From Garcia nutans (Eukaryota > Streptophyta > Magnoliopsida > Malpighiales > Euphorbiaceae), in the NCBI GenBank assembly GCA_947685225.1, contig CANTUV010000024.1, positions 27,980,001 through 28,044,000 of the forward strand: a DNA stretch of 64,000 nt, in the 5' to 3' direction. The position numbers and the translations under genes were made by a program. The notes below the pieces were generated by a model. The model saw only the letters and a list, made by a program, of their open reading frames with translations, ran no database searches and was not told the origin of the DNA. Positions 1 to 11,199 of this stretch are shown one piece after another. Within the stretch, counting starts at the first letter, position 1, and every line of letters starts with the position of its first letter.

Positions 1-266
1 AATAATATAACTCAATGCAATACCAAATGCACAATGCATATAAATGTCACATCAATCCACTTTCTTATATTTTCAAATAATTCATAAGCACAACTCATAA
101 CATTATATTACTCAATTGCATCATAATTCATAATTCACAGTAAAACAAAGACAAGCATAGGCCCAAAAAGGATCTAATATGCTATTCAAATTTCAGAGTT
201 ACTGCTTTAGTCCATAATGACACCATGTGTCTAGCCCCGTAGGCAATATATATATCCATGGATAAT

Positions 267-285
267 GTAACAGCTAGGGGTGTAA
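267..285. repeat. hAT left TSD (267-274) and left terminal inverted repeat
   Basis: The 8-bp target duplication GTAACAGC is followed by the 11-bp terminal repeat TAGGGGTGTAA. An 8-bp duplication is diagnostic of the hAT superfamily. Confidence 0.95.
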
Positions 286-690
286 TTCGGTCGGTATGGA
301 ATGGAATCGCCTCTATTCCAATTCCATTCCAAAATATTTCGGTATTTAAAATTTTATTTCATACCAATCCAAATATTATTCGGACTTAAAAATTTCGTTC
401 CATACCATTCCATTAAAATTCGGTATGGTATTCAGTAATTCCAAAATTTTTCCATCAAAACTAAAATTAGAATAGATTTAAAATAAATCTGAAAATGGAA
501 ACATTATATAAGTTTAAATTTCAAAGTAGCTAAATAAATTCATAAAATTATATCATTCAAGTTAAATTACTAAATAAGTACTTAATAATATTATTTTTAA
601 AAACAAATGCATTTAATAATTTAAGAAAAGCTTTTCATCTCAAGTAATCCTTTGAACCTCTATATCTTTCCAAAAAATTTCTTCACCGCA

Positions 691-2875
691 TCATGGTAGT
701 CTTGACAAATCTGAATATTGAAAAAAAAAGAATAAATAAAAGGTTGTTAAAATTTGTATTAAATAAAATATTTAAATTAAAATTATGAAAATTATTATAT
801 GTACCTTCCTCAAGTTGTTGAATATCTTCTTGTGATTCTTCATAATTGATTGGAAATGGAGAAACACGAAGCCAATCTTGTGCACATATAAGAGCCTCCA
901 CGATTTTAGGACTCAAAGAACTTCTAAAATTATCAAGTATACGACCTCCAGCACTAAAAGCAGCTTCAGAAGCAACAGTAGAAACAGGAATGGCTAACAC
1001 ATCACGTGCCATCTCTGCAATTATTGGAAATCTAGAACCATTGTGCTTCCACCAAAGTAAAATATCAAATTCATTTACATCCTCAATGCAATCTTCTTCA
1101 AGATATCTATCTAACTCAGATTTGATATACCCTGTATTTTTCTCGCATTTATGCTTATTGTATTTTTCTTTCATTATTTATCTTATTTTTTGAGAAGGTT
1201 GAAAACTATCCACCATATCATTAGAATGCAGATTTATTTCAGTAACTTGTGCCCCAACCTCATTTGTAGGTGAACCACCAGCACCCTTAAACTCTTCAAA
1301 CATGCAATTAATTGTCTCTCTCACTTTTTTAAGAATACTAGATGAGGTATAACAATCAAACAATTGATTAAGACCCCATTCTAATAAGCTCATTTTGAAG
1401 CGAGGATCAAGTACAACTGAAATAAAAATCATCATGTTCATTTTTTCAGGCTTTCCCCAATACTTGTAGTACTTATCTTTCATTTTTTCAGTCATAAAAC
1501 TCATGTTCAAATCAGAGCTATTATTCAACTCATTCAAAAGAGCATCTACAGCAACCATCTCATGAAAAAAATTATTAGATGTGACATATAAAGAGCCAGA
1601 AACACGCAAAGTCAACTCATAAAAATTTTCTAAGAAAGTCACCAACCTACCAACATTAACCCAATTATCATTAGAAGGCTTTCCACCCCCATCTCTATCT
1701 TTTAACTCACTTTCATAACGAGTATCCTCTAAGTCATACCTATCAAATGCCTTTTTAAACTTGTAAGCAGCATCCAACATCATATAGGTAGAATTCCATC
1801 TAGTAGAAACATCAAGACACAATAATTTTTTACTTTGAATTTTCTCCTCTAATGCACATTTTTTGAACTTTTCCAATCTAGATGGAGATTGTTTCATATA
1901 TTTTACAGCTTGTCGAACACGGAGAATTGATTCTTTTGCCTCATTCAATCCATCCCCAACCACTAAATTAATTATATGAGCCACACATCTCATATGAAGA
2001 AAATCACCTTTCAAGACACTACCACCCCAAGTATTAAGTCTAGTTCTCATATAATTGATTGCTATATCATTCGAACTTGCATTATCAACTGTGATAGTAA
2101 AAACTTTTTCAATGCCCCAATCTAATAAGCATCTCTCAATTGTTTTTCCAATTTGCTCACCCTTATGACTAGTAATTGGACAAAAATTTATAATTCGCTT
2201 TTGTAATTTCCAATTGTCATCAATATAATGTGTTGTGAGACACATATAATTGATTTGTTGTATAGAAGTTCTTGTATCAGTTGTGAGACATATCCTCCTT
2301 TGGGGTAAGACTTTTTTAAGTTCTATCCTTGAATCACAATAAACTTGGTAGCAATCTTTAGCAACTGTTATTCGTGAAGGAATAAGAAAAGAAGGATCCA
2401 CAACACTAAAAAGATATTTAAAACCTTGTCCCTCAACACATTTAAAAGGAAGTTCATCCACAATTACCATGTATGATATAGCCTTTCTCAAAGCAATTGG
2501 GTCCAAGCATGCTTGAAACTTTAGATTACTCACACCATCATTTTCTTTTGTGACACAAGGAAAGTTAAGTTGGGTTTGCTTACGATCCTTAGGCCTAGTA
2601 TATGGATATTTAGGATATCTGTCTAAATGTGCCAACAAACCGCTTGTGCCTAATAAGGAGGTGTTATATCCATATTGTAAATTACAATGTTTGCATTGAG
2701 CTACCATACCTTTTTTAGGATCATTTTTTCGAACAAAGTGGTTCCAAGCTACAGATCGAGGGGCCATCTTTTTTCTTTTTGTAGTAATCTCTTTAGAAGG
2801 AGCATTTGCTTCATTAGTAGGTTGAGGGCTCACACCTTCTCCGTCTATGAGAATTGGTTCGCTATTTTCAGTCAT
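691..2875 (-). pseudogene. hAT transposase (RICESLEEPER/DAYSLEEPER-like), one in-frame stop
   Basis: It starts at the ATG at 2875 and reads in a single frame down to 805. A BED-type zinc-finger region (CKHC, residues 61-64; H83) is followed by the hAT catalytic core: LTTD with Asp200, ITVDNASSND with Asp264, and CVAH near 297-300. The C-terminal hATC dimerisation domain (FPIIAEMARDVLAIP, then SEAAFSAGGRILD) lies at about 853-1065. The frame is broken once, by TAA at 1178-1180; both halves are otherwise open and in the same frame. Two conserved positions look altered: the last BED ligand is Tyr87 where Cys is usual, and Arg202 replaces the usual Trp after TDT. A small 3' intron (711-804) is predicted; splicing it gives an ending EEDLSRLP and a total of about 696 codons, a normal plant hAT length. 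Confidence 0.9.
711..804 (-). other. Predicted intron near the 3' end of the hAT transposase
   Basis: The minus strand reads AGGAAG|GTACAT at the 5' side and TATTCAG|ATTTG at the 3' side, 94 bp and very AT-rich inside. Reading through it gives a low-complexity Asn/Phe tail, whereas splicing gives a short acidic ending and a stop at 691-693, typical of hAT C termini. This is inferred from splice signals only. Confidence 0.6.
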
Positions 2876-3662
2876 CTGATATTGAAAAATATATATACAT
2901 ATATATATATATATTCAGTAATACTCACAAAACATTTAATAACATAAAAGAAAAAAAAACTATTACCAGTAACGTAAAAACAGTTTTTATTACAATATCA
3001 TAATGGTTGTTACAACTTTGGAGGAAAAGCATAATATAATCCTATATATATGGATCTAATGATTCTAAATAATATACTATACATATATAAACTGACGCTA
3101 GCAATAAAAGTTGATGATTGTGTCAAGAACCCTAACCTATATAAATATAATCCCTAAGTCACCATTAGTTGTAAAGCAAATAAAATAATAATTATCATAG
3201 ATTGTGCCAATAGGTAGGATGAAAAGCCAAGAAGAAAGAGTCAGTATTATAACCTTTAGGATTTGTAGCAGACTAGCAGCTTTCCTGTGTTTTTTGTTTG
3301 TTATCGGTATTCACAAAGCAAAGCTGCCAAAGCAGGCAATGAATATATATTAAACGAATATATATTAAACCTAATAGGGTAGGGTTAATAAAATATTGTA
3401 TAAAATTGAATTACATATTTTAATATTAATATTTAATAATTTTATTTAAATATGTATTATTAATTATATTATTAAAAATCTTATAATAAAATTTCGGCAT
3501 ATGGAATGGAATTTGGAATTTCATTATAACATTCCATTCCATATTCCATATTCCAAAATTTTAGAAAATACATTCCATTCCATATTCCACATTCCAAAAT
3601 TCCAATCCAAATAACAATTTCGGTTTGGATTTCGGTTTAAATCGGTAATATTCCAAACCAAG

Positions 3663-3681
3663 TTACACCCCTAGTAACAGC
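3663..3681. repeat. hAT right terminal inverted repeat and right TSD (3674-3681)
   Basis: TTACACCCCTA mirrors the left terminus exactly, followed by GTAACAGC, identical to the left target duplication. Confidence 0.95.
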
Positions 3682-5383
3682 CCCAGTCTCTTGGACCTCA
3701 ACCCGGTTAGACCCTTAGGCCCCAGTATCTTGGTCCTCAACCCGGCTAGACTGCTACAGTTTTTGAGGCTTACGACCCAGTCTTTTCACCCCAAAAAATA
3801 TCATATTTATCAGCTGGCCTAGCTTATGACCCAGTCTTTTCACCATTCCAGCATATAGCCCATAGGCAATCATAGGCATGCCGCCAAACCCAGAACTCTG
3901 AAAATTGAATAACATACTAGGCACACAATTTATTCATATTTCTCATTATTAATCTCTTTCTCATTTTTACATATTCAATCTAGGCACATTGCCTTATTTT
4001 CACTTTTTTTTTTCTCACTTTTCTCATTTTTCACATCTTTCTCATTTTTCTCACTTTTCTCATTTTTATCAATATCAATTCATTTCATTATTACACATAT
4101 CTCATTTTTGCATTCACAATAAATTACCCAATTACTTTGGGTATTTTCACATAATATGCATATTTCACACGTTACACAAATTAGCCATTATCAATGGCTT
4201 TTCACAATGCATTTAACACATATATGACATTACAAATGTCATAGCATATTATTCATACGCAATCAATGAACCAAGTAGCTTAACACATTTTTCAACCAAA
4301 ATGTGTTAAGTCCAAATGTTATGCAAATATAAACATTATATTCAAAGTTTGTACATACCTCCACTAGCAACCCAAAGCAAGCTAAAAACAACCTTCAATC
4401 CAATCTTTTTAACTTGCCCTTCACCACTTGGATGAAGCAAATCAATCTCCCTCAATTCCTAAACCAAATGTGATAGCAAATAATCATTTAGTTTCACATT
4501 TAATGGCATTTCCAACATTAAATCATAATTACACATCACTCCTACAAATTTTCAAAAATTTAGCCTTTCCTTACTTCAACATTAGAATTCCATTCTACTA
4601 CAATTAAATTAGTGTTTTAAGTTTATTTATATTATTAAAAACATATTTTAATACATTTAAATCATTTACATTATAAAAATACACTCTTATATACAAAATC
4701 TCAAAAAATGGCATAACCTTCCCCCATTGAAGGTTTTCCATTCCAACACAATCCATTACTCATTCCAAGCTTATATTCATCACTTTTAACACTAAACAAC
4801 ATGCTTAAACAAATAAAATCACACAATTCAACAACTTTGGAAAATCACTTTTCCAAAACCCTAAATCTCCACTTCCATTTTCAAACTCCAACCCAACACC
4901 ACCAAATCCAATATTTGACTTTAAAATACTTGTTTATGAATCAAAACAACTCATTTGGAATCAATTTGCACAATTAAAATTCATGTTTTCAAAACCCCAA
5001 AAATCCATAACCCTAAATTCTCTCTCTTCACCATTCTTTAACCAAACTCCATCATCTCTTCAATCTAACCTTAGAATCATTGTTAACTACCCAAAATAAC
5101 ATCATACACACCAATTCCAACAATTATAACATCCTACATAAAAATCCAAACTCTCACATAATCTAAATTTCCAAGGAATTCAAAGAAAAGAGATGAAAAC
5201 TTACTAATTTTGGTGGAAATCACCAAAAATCCACTTGAAACTTGTTAATTCCTTCAATTTATGGAGTATGGAAGAAGAAAAACCCTTGGTCTTCAATCAT
5301 CCATGGAAGCCATGTTCTTGAGAATAAGAAGAAGAAGAAGAAGAAGACTTTTAAATATTCTTTCCTTTTCATTTTTTTAACCA

Positions 5384-5401
5384 CATATATATATATATAT
5401 A
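5384..5401. repeat. (TA)n microsatellite
   Basis: A short run of alternating T and A inside LTR-A copy 1. Confidence 0.8.
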
Positions 5402-5491
5402 TTAAAATAATTTAATATTTAATTATTTAATTATTTTTTTTAATAAATTACAAGTCCTAATTTCCCTCTTCCATTCAATATTATTTTTTTT

Positions 5492-5664
5492 TGTTATAAA
5501 TAAATGAATGTCTATTGGGTCCCACAGTCCATACATGTATTAGGGTTTCTACTCTATAAATAGAGGAGTTCCCCATCAGTTTAATACTACGCTCATATCT
5601 CTTAGTCGATATTCTTCTTGTCCTCTTCTCTCTTGTCTCTTGCCTCTTCCTTTATTTTTCAACA
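5492..5664 (+). repeat. Copia-1 5' LTR
   Basis: Begins TGTTATAAATAAATG and ends TTTTTCAACA. It contains a TATA box and a pyrimidine-rich 3' part, as usual for the R/U5 region. Confidence 0.95.
5555..5562 (+). promoter_or_regulatory. TATA box of the Copia-1 5' LTR
   Basis: TATAAATA set in ACTC...GAGG, conserved in both LTRs. It is the likely core promoter for the genomic RNA. Confidence 0.75.
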
Positions 5665-5682
5665 TGTTATCAGCATGATTGC
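5665..5682 (+). other. Copia-1 primer-binding site (putative)
   Basis: The sequence immediately after the LTR reads TGTTATCAGCATGATT. It resembles, but does not equal, the common TGGTATCAGAGC of initiator-tRNA-Met sites. Position is the main evidence. Confidence 0.5.
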
Positions 5683-6082
5683 TTTGGTTTAAGGTTGCTT
5701 CGGTGTAAGGTAATCTCATGGTTGTGAATAATTCTTTTAAACTTACTTTGTGTTTTAATCGGCATGATATAATTTTTTTTTTGCATTGGATCTGGGATGA
5801 GATTTCAATTTATTTCTCAATGTTAATGTTTCTTATGCCAATTCATTTTCAATTTTAATTATTACCCATTATCCAAAGATTATTATATCAGTATGATTAT
5901 ATACATCATATTTTATTATTATTATTGTTACTTTGTAATCAATTCCACGTTATCTTGGATAGAAATCCAATTTGTTGTTTTATTGGGTATTGCCAAAGTT
6001 TAACACATATATTTTGTCTTATTTATATCATATCAGCGATGTTCAAACTAAGAATTTAGATTTTTGTAATCTGTTTTAATGA

Positions 6083-6928
6083 GCTTGGAACAATTTGAAA
6101 GAAAGGTATGATCACAAAAAAACTGTTATTCTCCCAAAAGCTCGTTATGAGTGGATGCATCTGCGATTGCAAGATTTTAAATCTGTAAGCGAATTTAATT
6201 CTGCCCTTTTTAGAATTAGCTCTCAGCTAAAGTTATGTGGAGAGAATATTACTGATCATGACCTATTAGAGAAAACATTCTCTACTTTTCATGCTTCGAA
6301 TGTTGTTTTACAACAACAATATCGTGAAAAGGGCTTTAAAAAGTATTCTGAATTAATTGCTTGTCTTCTTGTGGCTGAGCAAAATAATGAATTATTGATG
6401 AGAAATCATGAAGCTCGCCCAACTGGATCTGCTCCATTCCCTGAAGTGAATGGAAGCCAAGCCCACTTAAATAAATCTATGGCATTCCTTGAAGCGAATG
6501 CAATTTCATATGGGGATAGACAAGAGTATAATCATCGTGGACGAGGTCATGGTCGAAATAACTCTCGTGGCAATCGCAATGGTAGTCGTGGTGGTTATAG
6601 AAATACACCATATCATAAAAATGGGAAGAATAATGAAAGAAAAAGAACTAATGAGAATAATGGATCTAATCCATCTTCTAATGTTAGTTGTCATCGATGT
6701 GGTGGAAAAGGACATTGGCTACGTACATGTCATACACCAAGACATCTTGTTGATCTTTATCAAGCATCTTTGAAAAATGGAGGAAAGAATATTGAGACAA
6801 ATTTTTCCTACAATGATGGGCTAGATGATACTGCGATTGATGTCACCCATCTTGATGTTGCTGATTTCTTCTCAGACCCAAATGGAAATATTGATCATTT
6901 AGTTAGCAATGGCAATCTTGATGCCTAA
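6083..6928 (+). pseudogene. Copia-1 gag, 5'-truncated
   Basis: The frame opens at AWNNLKERYD just after a TGA at 6080-6082 and has no ATG at its start. It continues through the copia gag core (LQDFKSVSEFNSALFRI, then LLVAEQNNELLM), an Arg/Gly/Asn-rich basic stretch, and one CCHC zinc knuckle, CHRCGGKGHWLRTCH (about 6688-6732), ending at TAA 6926-6928. The roughly 70-80 residues that precede WNNLKERYD in this gag type are not visible in the 418 bases between the PBS and the frame, so the N-terminal part has been lost or replaced. Pol is in another frame, separated by about 170 AT-rich bases. Confidence 0.85.
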
Positions 6929-7104
6929 GTTTAGTTTTTGATTATTCAATTTTATTTTCCTTTATGAATATTTCTATCATATTTTGTATTGAACTTTTAT
7001 AATTATTTGGATTTTAATTTTTATGTTGTTATTTTAAACTTGTGACATTTTATATTCTTTTAAGTATTATATTAATTTTCTTCTTATATTTTTGTGAAGA
7101 CATT

Positions 7105-10100
7105 ATGGATGCTACACAAACTTTAGTGGAAAAAGAAAATCGAGATTTGTGTATTGCTGATAGTGCATCAACGCACATGATTCTTAAAGATAGAAAATAC
7201 TTTTCCCAATTGAAAATGGGAGAATAATTTGTTCATACTATATCTGGAAGGAAAAGAATTATTAAAGGCTCTGAAAGAGCAAGTATAATACTTCCAAGGG
7301 GAACGATTATTAATATTAATGGTGCATTATATTCCCCATTGTCTCACAGAAATTTATTAAGTTTTAAAAATATTTGCCTAAATGAATATCATATTGAGAC
7401 AAAAGATATGGATACTAAAGAATTTCTTTGTATTACAAGTACCATATCAAACAAAAAATGTGTATTAGAGGAACTACCTGCAGTTTCCTCTGGTTTATTC
7501 TATACTTGTATTCGCACAATTGAAATTAATATGGTTGTAAACCAGAAGTTTACAAATCCAAGTGCATTTATTATTTGGCATGATCGATTAGGTCATCCTG
7601 GATCAATAATGATGCAAAAAATTATAGAATCTTCATGTGGACATCCATTGAAGCACCAAAAGATTCTTCAATCAAATGAATTTTTTTGTTCAGCTTGTTC
7701 TCAAGGGAAGTTGATTATTAGGCCATTGCCTAGTAAAATTCAAATTGAATTACCAGCATTTTTAGAACGCATACATGGAGATGTTTGTGGACCAATTCAT
7801 CCACCTTGTGGACCATTTAGATATTTTATGGTCCTAATTGATGCATCCTCAAGATGGTCACATGTTTGCTTATTATCAACTCGAAATTTGGCATTTTCGA
7901 GATTGCTTGCTCAAATAATTCGTTTAAGAGCTCAATTTCCAGATTATTCTATTAAAACAATTTGTTTGGATAATGCTGGTGAATTTACATCTCAAGCCTT
8001 TAATGATTACTACTTGTCAATTGGAATTAAAGTTGAACATCTTGTTGCTCATGTTCACACTTAAAATGGTATGGCAGAATCATTCATTAAAAGATTGCAA
8101 TTAATTGCAAGGCCATTACTGATGAAAACAAAACTTCCTGTTTCTGCTTGGGGACATGCTATATTACATGCAGCATCACTTATTCGCATCAGGCCAACAA
8201 ATTATCATAAATTCTCCCCTCTACAATTGGTTTTGGGTCAGGAACCAAATCTTTCCCATCTTCGAATTTTTGGATGTGCGGTTTATGTTCCAATTGCTCA
8301 ACCACAACGCACAAAGATGGGCCCTCAAAGGAGGTAAGGGATATATGTTGGGTGTGAATCTCCATCAATAATTTAATATTTAGAGCCTTTAACTGGAGAT
8401 TTATTTACGACTAGATTTGCTGATTGTCATTTTGATGAGTCAGTTTTCCCAGCATTAGGGGGAGAAAATAAACAGTTGGAAAAACATATTAGTTGGAAAG
8501 AATTATCTTTATCTCATATGGATCCTCGCACTGGGCAATGTGAATTAGAAGTTCAAAAGATAATTCATTTACAAAATGTAGCAAATCAATTGCCAGATTC
8601 ATTTACTGATCCAAAAAGAGTAACTAAATCTTATGTTCCAGCTGAAAATGCTCCTGTTAGAATTGTAGTCCCTGAAGGACAAGTTGCCCAAGCTAGTGAG
8701 TCTATTGCAGACCAAAAACGTGGTAGACCAATCATTTCCAAGGATAAAAATCCTAGAAAAAGAAAAGGAGCAAATGTTCAAAATGACCAAATTTCTGGAG
8801 AAAATGCTCTTAAAGAGCAATTTTTTGAGAAGACACTTGACATTGTGGAAAAGTTTCCAGAAGAAACTCAGGTACCTGAAAATATTGAAAATGATGAGAT
8901 CTCAGGTCAAAAATGGAATCGAAGCCAAGTAAACGTCGATGAAAGATTTGCATACAATATAGCGCTAGATATTGTAAAAGAAGACGAGGATCTTGAACCT
9001 AAGTCTATTGATGAATGTAGATGCAGAATTGATTGGCCAAAATGGAAAGATGCAATTGAGGCTGAATTGAAATCCCTTGAAAAGCGTAAAGTTTTTGGAC
9101 CTGTTGTCCAAACGCCAATGAATATCAAGCCAGTGGGATATAAATGGATTTTTGTACGAAAGCAAAATGAAACTAATGAAATTGTGAGATACAAAGCAAG
9201 ACTTGTTGCCCAAGGTTTTTCACAAAAACCTGGCATTGACTATGAGAATACATATTCTCCTGTGGTGGATGTAATTACACTAAGATATTTAATAAGTTTG
9301 GCAATTCATGAAAGTCTTGAAATGCATTTAATGGATGTTGTCACTGCCTATCTGTATGGCTCACTTGACAAAGATATATGTATGAAAGTTCCTGAAGGAT
9401 TTAAGTTACCTGAAGCACAAAAGTTAAATTCTCGAGAAGTTTATTCCATTAAGTTGAATAAAGCTCTCTATGGATTAAAATAATCTGGGCAAATGTGGTA
9501 TAATCGTCTTAGTGAATATTTAATGAAAGAGGGCTATAAAAATGATGCTATATGTCCATGTATTTTTGTCAAAAGATTTGGATCCGGATTTACCATTGTT
9601 GCTGTCTATGTTGATGATCTAAATATCATTGGAACTTCAGAAGAGATATCTAAAACTGTGGATATATTGAAAAAAGAATTTGAAATGAAAGATCTCGGAA
9701 AGACAAAGTTTTGTCTTGGCTTGCAAATTAAGCATATTGCATATGGTATTTTAGTCCATCAATCCACATATATAGCCAAGGTGTTAAAGTGGTTTTATAT
9801 GGACAAAGCACATCCATTAAATTCTCCAATGGTTGTAAGGTCGCTTGATGAGAAAAAAGATCCTTTTTGACCTCGAGAAGATGATGAAGAACTTCTTGGT
9901 CCAGAAGTACCATATCTTAGTGCGATAGGAGCATTGACATATCTTGCTAGTCATACTCAACCTAATATAGCATTTGCAGTAAACTTATTAGCAAGATATA
10001 GTTCTTCACCAACACGAAGACATTGGAATGGAGTTAAACATATTCTTCGATATCTTTATGGTACAATGGACTTGGGTTTATTTTATGCTAACACATCAAA

Positions 10101-10608
10101 GTCAGTTTTGATTGGTTATGCAGATGCAGGATATTTATCAGATCCACATAATGGTAGATCTCAAACAGGTTACTTATTTACATGTGGAGGTATAGCTATA
10201 ACATGGCGATCTACAAAACAGACTATTGCTGCTACTTCTTCTAAACATGCAGAGATTTTGGCCATCCATGAAGCAAGTCGAGAATGCATTTGGTTGAGAT
10301 CAGTAATTCAATATGTTCGAGGTACATGTGGTCAACATCCTCAAAAAGAACTCCTAACAGTTTTATATGAAGATAATGTTGCATGTATACACCAGTTAAA
10401 GGAAGGATTTATTAAAGGGGATAGAACAAAGCATATTTCACCAAAATTCTTCTTCACTCATGATCTTCAAAAGAATGGTGATATTGATGTTCAACAAATT
10501 CGCTCAAGTGACAATCTTGCCGATTTATTCACGAAGTCGCTTCCTACAACAAGTTTTGAGAAATTAGTGTACAAAATCGGAATGCGCAGACTCAAAGATC
10601 TCAAGTAA
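7105..10608 (+). pseudogene. Copia-1 pol (protease, integrase, RT, RNase H), six in-frame stops
   Basis: One reading frame runs from MDATQTL to the natural stop after MRRLKDLK, without any visible frameshift. Domains in order: protease (CIADSASTH, about 7150); integrase zinc finger (HDRLGHPG...CSAC, 7580-7700) and core (Asp in GDVCG, Asp in LDNAGEF, Glu in GMAESF at about 8080); RT (VGYKWIF, then YVDD at about 9610); RNase H (YADAGYLSD, then SSKHAEILA, 10120-10260). Stops lie at 7225, 8062, 8335, 8374, 9481 (all TAA) and 9868 (TGA). At 8062 (HT*NG), 9481 (LK*SG) and 9868 (F*PRE) the conserved residue is normally Gln, Gln and Arg, consistent with C-to-T changes of CAA and CGA codons. Confidence 0.95.
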
Positions 10609-10766
10609 TGTCTTCATGAGGGGGAGTAGAATATGCACTGCATTCTTTTTTCCTTTCAAGGTTTTTATCCCATTGGGTTTTTCCTTGTAAAGGTTTTTAA
10701 TAAGGCAGTATGTTATCGCGTATTCATGTAGTTAGTAATATTTTTATGAATATTTTTAAGACATTC

Positions 10767-10775
10767 AAGGGAGAG
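10767..10775 (+). other. Copia-1 polypurine tract
   Basis: AAGGGAGAG sits directly against the 3' LTR, the usual primer for plus-strand synthesis. Confidence 0.8.
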
Positions 10776-10947
10776 TGTTATAAATAAATGAATGTTATTG
10801 GGTCCCACAGTTCATACATGTATTAGGGTTTCTACTCTATAAATAGAGGAGTTCCCCATCAGTTTAATACTACGCTCATATCTCTTAGTCTATAATCTTC
10901 TTGTCCTCTTCTCTCTTGTCTCTTGCCTCTTCCTTTATTTTTCAACA
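10776..10947 (+). repeat. Copia-1 3' LTR
   Basis: Nearly identical to the 5' LTR, including the TATA box at 10838-10845. It ends TTTTTCAACA and is followed by the host LTR-A sequence. Confidence 0.95.
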
Positions 10948-11199
10948 TTTTTGAATTATTTTATTAATTTTGAATTTATAAGATTTAATTACCAAAATAC
11001 CTTTTTCTTTTAAAAAGTGTTGACTTTTATATATGTTATATATATTTTGCATATATATCACATATATATTCCACTTTTTCATTTAAAATCCCTTCATTTT
11101 TCATTTAAAACCATTAATTTAATTTATCCTTTTAAATTATAATTTATTTTATCCAATTTTCAAAAAATTAGAAATTTTTAAAAAATTTTGAATGTTACA

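Larger units (their letters stand above)
275..3673 (-). mobile_element. Complete hAT DNA transposon (3,399 bp)
   Basis: The ends are perfect 11-bp inverted repeats (TAGGGGTGTAA / TTACACCCCTA), flanked by identical 8-bp duplications GTAACAGC. The paralogous LTR-A copy at 39503-39510 has a single GTAACAGC continuing directly into the downstream sequence, so the empty site is visible in the same window. Both subterminal regions (about 290-450 and 3490-3660) are filled with reiterated ATTCCATTCC/GGAATGGAAT motifs, as expected for transposase-binding subterminal repeats. The interior holds one minus-strand transposase gene. The element is structurally complete, but its transposase has an in-frame stop, so this copy is probably not autonomous at present. 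Confidence 0.95.
5492..10947 (+). mobile_element. Copia-1, complete Ty1/copia LTR retrotransposon
   Basis: LTRs of 173 bp (5492-5664) and 172 bp (10776-10947) flank gag and pol in the copia order protease, integrase, RT, RNase H. By eye the LTRs differ at about three bases plus one 1-base indel, so insertion was fairly recent. The flanks are TTTTT on both sides (5487-5491, 10948-10952), but these lie in a T run, so the duplication is weak evidence on its own. The paralogous LTR-A copy near 41409-41430 lacks the insertion, which confirms the borders. Pol has six in-frame stops and gag has lost its start, so the copy is non-autonomous. Confidence 0.95.
1..11199 (-). mobile_element. LTR-A copy 1, large gypsy-type LTR split by two insertions
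   Basis: A long repeat whose pieces (1-274, 3682-5491, 10953-11199) align in order with 39282-41685. Read on the minus strand it begins TGTAACATTC at 11199, and it runs off the left edge of the window. The short TGTAA...TTACA type of terminus and a core shared with the gypsy LTR at 36763-39281 mark it as an LTR of a related Ty3/gypsy family. It carries the hAT element and Copia-1 inside. Its right border cuts into the 5' LTR of X1, so it was inserted into X1; TTATT at 11200-11204 may be one half of the target duplication. No internal region or coding sequence belonging to this LTR lies in the window, so it may be a solo LTR or one end of a longer element. Confidence 0.75.

Noticed and set aside
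3989..4216. Phe/Ser/His-rich open frame, with a longer version at 39824-40258
   Set aside because: TTTTTCTCA-type low-complexity sequence within LTR-A; it differs in length between the two copies and has no domain.
6929..7104. Possible intron separating Copia-1 gag and pol
   Set aside because: No convincing donor and acceptor pair could be chosen, and pol lies in a different frame that simple decay could also explain.
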